This document shows positions 32,794 to 36,431 of a DNA stretch of 36,431 nt, in pieces (position 1 is the stretch's first letter; the number at the start of each line of letters is the position of its first letter). The notes below the pieces were generated by a model. The model was not told where the DNA came from. It saw only the letters and a program-made list of their open reading frames with translations, and searched no databases. The stretch is taken from assembly GCA_024402565.1 (NCBI GenBank), contig JAKSTM010000018.1:1-36431 (forward strand). The letters run 5' to 3'. A program made the translations under genes and the position numbers. The stretch comes from Treponema sp. (lineage in GTDB: Bacteria; Spirochaetota; Spirochaetia; Treponematales; Treponemataceae).

Positions 32794-33282
32794 TTAGAAC
32801 CAGAAGCGGAAACCGAAGTTTACAGGGATACAGAATGCTGTGAATCCGATTCCTGCGCTGTCACCACTAACACCAATGTTCAGTGTTGGCTGCCATGCTG
32901 CCTGAAGGTAAAGTTCAAATACTTTTGCAAGGCGGATGTTTGTACCAATAAGAAGACGTGGTGCAACACCAATACCAAGGCTGTCACCAGCAATAGCTAC
33001 AGAACCTGCAACACCCCAACCATAGTACCAACCCCATGTGTTCTGGATTTTTTTATTTGCAAGCCAGTTATCAGCTGTAACACCAACAGCAATACCGTTT
33101 GAACCAATGCCATCAATTGTTACTGCGAAATACCATGGATCAGATACAGAGAATGTAAGTGCTCCACCAACATTATTAGTACCAGCAGAGAAACCACCCT
33201 GTGCACCAATACCGATTGCAAAAACATTAGCTGTTCCTGCGATGAAAAGAGCTGCGATTACAGCCAAAAGCTTCTTTTTCAT
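32794..33282 (-). CDS. Small outer-membrane beta-barrel-like protein
   Basis: ATG 33282 (162 aa) has AAGGAG in front and a signal peptide (MKKKLLAVIAALFIAGTANVFA); the upstream in-frame start (33318) has neither. The mature part is a series of short Gly/aromatic amphipathic strands (GAQGGFSAGT, ALTFSVSDPWYFAVTI, RLLIGTNIRLAKVFELYLQAAW). It ends FGFRFWF, the C-terminal aromatic signature recognised by the BamA machinery. It probably forms a small eight-stranded barrel. No relative can be named. Confidence 0.8.
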   Translation of the reverse strand: MKKKLLAVIAALFIAGTANVFAIGIGAQGGFSAGTNNVGGALTFSVSDPWYFAVTIDGIGSNGIAVGVTADNWLANKKIQNTWGWYYGWGVAGSVAIAGDSLGIGVAPRLLIGTNIRLAKVFELYLQAAWQPTLNIGVSGDSAGIGFTAFCIPVNFGFRFWF

Positions 33283-33464
33283 AAAGAACTCCTTATAAAT
33301 TGTTTCAAATAACTCCATCAGACATTAATTAAGGCATCTAAAATAATGATAGAAATCTCAAAAATGTCTAATATCGGGCATTATATAAAGTGCCTTACTT
33401 TTTTTCAAGTACATAACAAAATTTTTTAGAACTTCTAGTGTGTGCATAAATAAAGTTTTTTCTA

Positions 33465-33470
33465 TATAAT
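33465..33470 (+). promoter_or_regulatory. der: -10 box of der, near-leaderless
   Basis: TATAAT ends eight bases before the ATG at 33479. No ribosome site lies between, so the mRNA is probably leaderless or nearly so. The rest of 33283-33464 is AT-rich non-coding sequence with no other recognisable element. Confidence 0.45.
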
Positions 33471-33478
33471 AAAAGACT

Positions 33479-35113
33479 ATGGCAAAGAAAAAGAAAGCAA
33501 AACCGGACTTTTCAAAACCAAAACCGGTTTCGAAGTCAGAGACTTCGGAAATTGACAATGAACAGCTGACACTTGATAACTATGATTCAATGGGAAATCC
33601 ACTGTCTGATGGCGAAATAACTGATGATGGGGAAGGTTTTGAATACGAAAGAGACGAAGCCGAAGCTAAATCTTTTGAAGATGAAAACAATGAAAATCTC
33701 ATCACTCTTCCGGAAACAAAATCAAACGATTATGTAAGACCTGAAGACTTTGAATACGAAGGCCTGCCGACTCTTGTAATTGCAGGACGCCCGAATGTTG
33801 GAAAATCAACTTTGTTCAACCGCTTCCTTCGCCGCCGCATAGCAATTGTAAATGACCAGCCTGGTGTAACACGTGATCCTGTTGAAGCCGTTGCCATGAT
33901 GAAAGGAAAACCTGTTCACCTTATTGATACAGGCGGATACAAACTTGAACGCGAAATCGGAACAATGGAAGCAGCCCTGGACGAACAGGTTGTTGAAAAA
34001 TCGCTTCTGGAAATTGAAAAAGCCGATGTAATTCTTATCCTTCTTGAAGCAGGAACCATTACTGGTGAAGATGAAGAATTCATTCTGAAAATGCGCCCAT
34101 ACTGGGACAAAGTTGTTGCTGCCGTAAACAAAACTGAAGGCGGAAAAAACGAAGCTGAAGCATGGAACTACGCCCGCTTTGGTTTCAAAAATCTTTTCTT
34201 CATTTCGGCAAGCCACGGTGACCGCATCGGCGAACTGACAGACTGTCTTGTTTCAAAAATGGATTTCTCAAAAGTAAAGGTTCTTTCAAACAAGCGTCCA
34301 ATTAAAATCGCAATTCTTGGAAAACCAAATACAGGAAAATCTACACTTTCAAACAGACTTACTCATTCTGAAAAATCAATTGTCTGTGACTACGCAGGTA
34401 CAACCCGCGACGTTGTTGAAGGTGAATTTGAATACCGCGACCAGAGATTCAAAGTTCTGGACACTGCCGGAATCCGCCGCAAGGCAAAGGTTACGGAAGA
34501 CGTTGAATATTATTCTGTAAACCGCGCTATCAAAACTCTGGACCAGTGTGACATCGTTTATCTGATGATTGATGCCGAAGAAGGTCTGGCAGAACAGGAC
34601 AAGAAAATCTGTTCCCTGGCCTACGAACAGGGACGCGGAATTATTTTCATTCTGAATAAATGGGACAAAATGCCTCAGGATTCAAAAACCTTCAAGGCTA
34701 CAAAAGAATGGATCAACATCATGTTCGGTCAGATGGAATATGCACCTATCCTGCCACTTTCTGCACTGGAAGGAAAAGGCGTAAAAGATCTTCTTGATAA
34801 GACTCTGGAAATTTACGGACAGCTTACAAAGAAGATTGGAACATCAGCTCTGAACATGGCTCTGAAAGACTGGCTGGACCGTTATCCGCCTCCAGCAAGC
34901 CGCACTGCACACTTCAAAATCCGTTACATAACTCAGAAAGAAGCAAATCCTGTTCGCTTCATGATTTTTGCAACACGCCCTGAAGTAGTGCCGGAAACTT
35001 ACATCGCTTATCTGAAAAACCGCATCCGCGAAGACCTGGGCTTCGATCAGATTCCGGTTCAGCTGGAAATGAAAGCCAGCCGCTCAAAATGGGAAGAGCG
35101 AAATAAGGAATAA
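33479..35113 (+). CDS. der: Ribosome-assembly GTPase Der (EngA)
   Basis: The product (544 aa) has the tandem G-domain layout unique to Der, needed for 50S ribosome maturation. After a charged, acidic N-terminal extension (about 1-98, not in E. coli Der) comes G-domain 1 (GRPNVGKST, PGVTRDP, DTGGYK, NKTE). Domain 2 follows (GKPNTGKST, GTTRD, DTAGIRRK, NKWDK) and a KH-like C-terminal domain (about 450-544, with PPPASRTAHFKIRYITQ). The G4 motif of domain 1 is NKTE where NKxD is usual. The last codon and stop are part of the left arm of repeat copy D. Confidence 0.95.
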   Translation: MAKKKKAKPDFSKPKPVSKSETSEIDNEQLTLDNYDSMGNPLSDGEITDDGEGFEYERDEAEAKSFEDENNENLITLPETKSNDYVRPEDFEYEGLPTLVIAGRPNVGKSTLFNRFLRRRIAIVNDQPGVTRDPVEAVAMMKGKPVHLIDTGGYKLEREIGTMEAALDEQVVEKSLLEIEKADVILILLEAGTITGEDEEFILKMRPYWDKVVAAVNKTEGGKNEAEAWNYARFGFKNLFFISASHGDRIGELTDCLVSKMDFSKVKVLSNKRPIKIAILGKPNTGKSTLSNRLTHSEKSIVCDYAGTTRDVVEGEFEYRDQRFKVLDTAGIRRKAKVTEDVEYYSVNRAIKTLDQCDIVYLMIDAEEGLAEQDKKICSLAYEQGRGIIFILNKWDKMPQDSKTFKATKEWINIMFGQMEYAPILPLSALEGKGVKDLLDKTLEIYGQLTKKIGTSALNMALKDWLDRYPPPASRTAHFKIRYITQKEANPVRFMIFATRPEVVPETYIAYLKNRIREDLGFDQIPVQLEMKASRSKWEERNKE

Positions 35114-35276
35114 AACAAATAACAAAATATCGTAAGCAAAAATGGGGCCCAGCAACGCGAGCATGTGTCGTCGAAGGCATGGGTCCTCGTTCGCGAGCTC
35201 ACTGCGGAATGCCTTCTAGCCACAACTCGCTGCGTCCCATTTTTGATTCACAAAATTTAAGTATTTGTTTTATTCC
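35107..35276 (-). repeat. Structured inverted-repeat element, copy D
   Basis: Perfect 15-base outer arms GGAATAAAACAAATA (35107-35121) and complement (35262-35276) enclose AAAAATGGG inner arms and a central stem AAGGCAT/ATGCCTT (35174-35180, 35209-35215). On the minus strand the core has GTGGCT (35218-35223) and a TTCCGCA block as in copy B. Outer and central stems differ in sequence from copies A and B but occupy the same places, so pairing is kept while sequence changes. Located between der and the ModF-like gene. Confidence 0.7.
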
Positions 35277-35302
35277 AATTTAACTATTAAAAGGAAAAAA
35301 GA

Positions 35303-36431
35303 ATGTCATTAATCAAAATCTCAAACTGCCGAATTGAAAACGCTGCAGGAACTGTCGTTCCTGATATCACATGGGAAATGAAAGAAGGCGAAGCCTGGCT
35401 TGTCATTGGACCTAACGGCGGAGGCAAAGCAGATTTTGTTAATGCACTTTCAGGTTCAGCCGGAATGAAGTTTTCTGTTAACGGTTCCGAAAAAGAACAG
35501 CCTTTTTTCTGCAATACATTTGAAAACTCGGTTGAACTTGTTTCCCTGGAACGTGCCGCCCGCCTGATTCAGGAAGAACGTGAAAATGACGAAAGTGATT
35601 ACGTTGAAGGCGGCGTTGATATAGGCCGCACAGGCCGTGTTTTCATTGCAGAAAGTCTGCCTGGTGTCACAATCAAAAAGAACCAGCCTCTTCCTCCGGA
35701 AGCTTACACAATTGATGAAAGTGATGCCGTAAAACTCTGCGGCATTCAGAAGATTCTGGACCGCGGGCTCAAATATATGTCTACAGGTGAAATCCGCAGA
35801 ACACTTCTGGCCCGCGGACTTATCAGCGGAAAGAAGCTACTTGTTCTAAGCGACCCTTTTGCCGGCCTTGACGCAGAAAGCCGCAAAATCCTTCTGGACT
35901 TTTTTACTCAGGCTGTTCAGAAGCAGACTTCAGTCACTTCAGCTGCAACGGTCACTGAGCCTGTCGAAGTGACCAGTTCGCCTTCAATTATTCTTGGCAT
36001 GGAACGCTGGCACGAAATTCCTGATTCCATCACACACGTTCTGGAATTTACAAACAAGAAAATCTCTTTCTGTGGAGAACGCGCAGAATATGAAAAAATC
36101 CTTTCAAGCCGTCATGAAGAAAAAGCTGCCGGTGAAGAAGCTGCCCGCAAAGACTTTGAAGATGAACTTTCAAAGACTTATGCAGACACTGCCGTTCTTC
36201 AGAACGGCGCAGAGGAAGACAAAGCCCCTTCGACAAGCTCAGGGGCCGGGAACAGTGAAGTCCTTATCCAGATGAACAATGTAAACGTTGGCTGGGGTGA
36301 CCATCACGTATTACGCAATCTGAACTGGACACTTCACAAAAATGAACACTGGTTAATCCGCGGCCCCAACGGTTCCGGAAAAACCACGTTCCTTGAACTG
36401 ATAACCGGCGACAACGGCCAGGTATATGCTA
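35303..36431 (+). CDS. ModF-like tandem ABC ATPase (3' end beyond window)
   Basis: The gene starts at ATG 35303 behind AAAAGGAAAA and is open to the window end (376 codons seen). It matches the ModF/PhrA type, a soluble protein with two ABC nucleotide-binding domains. Domain 1 has degenerate motifs: Walker A GPNGGGKAD (Ala replaces Ser/Thr), signature YMSTGEIRR, and Walker B VLSDPFAGLD (Ser-Asp where Asp-Glu is usual). Domain 2 begins near residue 330 with a good Walker A, GPNGSGKTTF. Between the domains, and also within the end of domain 1, palindromic repeats are inserted in frame. Molybdate-related function is only by analogy; no permease is in the window. Confidence 0.82.
   Translation, partial: MSLIKISNCRIENAAGTVVPDITWEMKEGEAWLVIGPNGGGKADFVNALSGSAGMKFSVNGSEKEQPFFCNTFENSVELVSLERAARLIQEERENDESDYVEGGVDIGRTGRVFIAESLPGVTIKKNQPLPPEAYTIDESDAVKLCGIQKILDRGLKYMSTGEIRRTLLARGLISGKKLLVLSDPFAGLDAESRKILLDFFTQAVQKQTSVTSAATVTEPVEVTSSPSIILGMERWHEIPDSITHVLEFTNKKISFCGERAEYEKILSSRHEEKAAGEEAARKDFEDELSKTYADTAVLQNGAEEDKAPSTSSGAGNSEVLIQMNNVNVGWGDHHVLRNLNWTLHKNEHWLIRGPNGSGKTTFLELITGDNGQVYA
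35951..35973 (-). repeat. In-frame palindromic insert 3 (ModF-like domain 1)
   Basis: The same core as inserts 1 and 2 (TTCGACAGGCTCAG on the minus strand) is present, with arms GTCACT/AGTGAC instead of CCCT/AGGG. It lies in reverse orientation and encodes VTEPVEVT between LLDFFTQAVQ and IILGMERW. Arms change together, keeping the palindrome. Confidence 0.7.
36191..36246 (+). repeat. In-frame palindromic inserts 4 and companion (ModF-like interdomain linker)
   Basis: GCCGTTC-ttca-GAACGGC (36191-36208) is followed after 15 bases by the core palindrome with arms GCCCCT/AGGGGC (36224-36246). They encode AVLQNGAEEDKAPSTSSGAG in the acidic linker before the second ATPase domain. Confidence 0.7.

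Overview
The window looks like chromosome of a host-associated, probably gut or rumen, spirochete of the genus Treponema. This is inferred from gene content and style: AT-rich DNA, many lipoproteins and LysM proteins typical of treponemes, PTS Enzyme I with no sugar permease nearby, a PyrK-PyrD fusion, plant-polysaccharide glycosidases and a YD/RHS protein. It is a mosaic of ordinary housekeeping genes with one accessory toxin-like locus. No rRNA, tRNA, CRISPR, transposase or phage gene was seen.

Layout. 1-1.35 kb: an iron-type alcohol dehydrogenase (minus). 1.35-1.84 kb: two structured inverted-repeat elements. 1.84-3.76 kb: fused dihydroorotate dehydrogenase PyrK-PyrD. 3.9-5.5 kb: a lipoprotein plus LysM-like protein operon. 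5.77-8.1 kb: a small membrane protein, then HAD and NUDIX genes (minus) divergent from a cytidylate-kinase-like protein. 8.2-12.7 kb: carbohydrate block with GH43 (plus), then GH9, a PfkB sugar kinase and a HAD phosphatase (minus). 12.77-19.8 kb: a 2007-residue secreted YD/RHS protein with a C-terminal domain resembling L,D-transpeptidases, whose 3' end overlaps a secreted RCC1-like beta-propeller gene. 19.8-21.3 kb: shikimate kinase (plus) facing NifU-like and SlyD-like genes (minus). 21.4-25.3 kb: a phosphodiester-glycosidase-like lipoprotein and two cation/proton antiporters. 25.3-30.1 kb: envelope genes (YD-like exported protein, a DnaK-substrate-domain-like/LysM protein, a lytic transglycosylase). 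30.2-32.7 kb: a uracil-DNA-glycosylase-like protein and PtsI. 32.8-36.4 kb: a small outer-membrane-like protein, the Der GTPase, and a ModF-like double ATPase cut by the window end.

Four things stand out. (1) The RHS/L,D-transpeptidase-like gene and its overlapping RCC1 gene look like a toxin-immunity pair acting in the periplasm, with an unusual beta-propeller as candidate immunity protein. (2) A family of structured intergenic elements (four copies, both orientations) has a conserved core and covarying stems. (3) A second, short palindrome family is inserted in frame in interdomain linkers of two genes, reminiscent of Rickettsia palindromic elements. (4) An envelope protein joins an Hsp70 substrate-binding-like domain to a membrane segment and LysM. 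Several genes also appear to be read from extended -10 promoters placed so close to the ATG that the mRNAs would be nearly leaderless.
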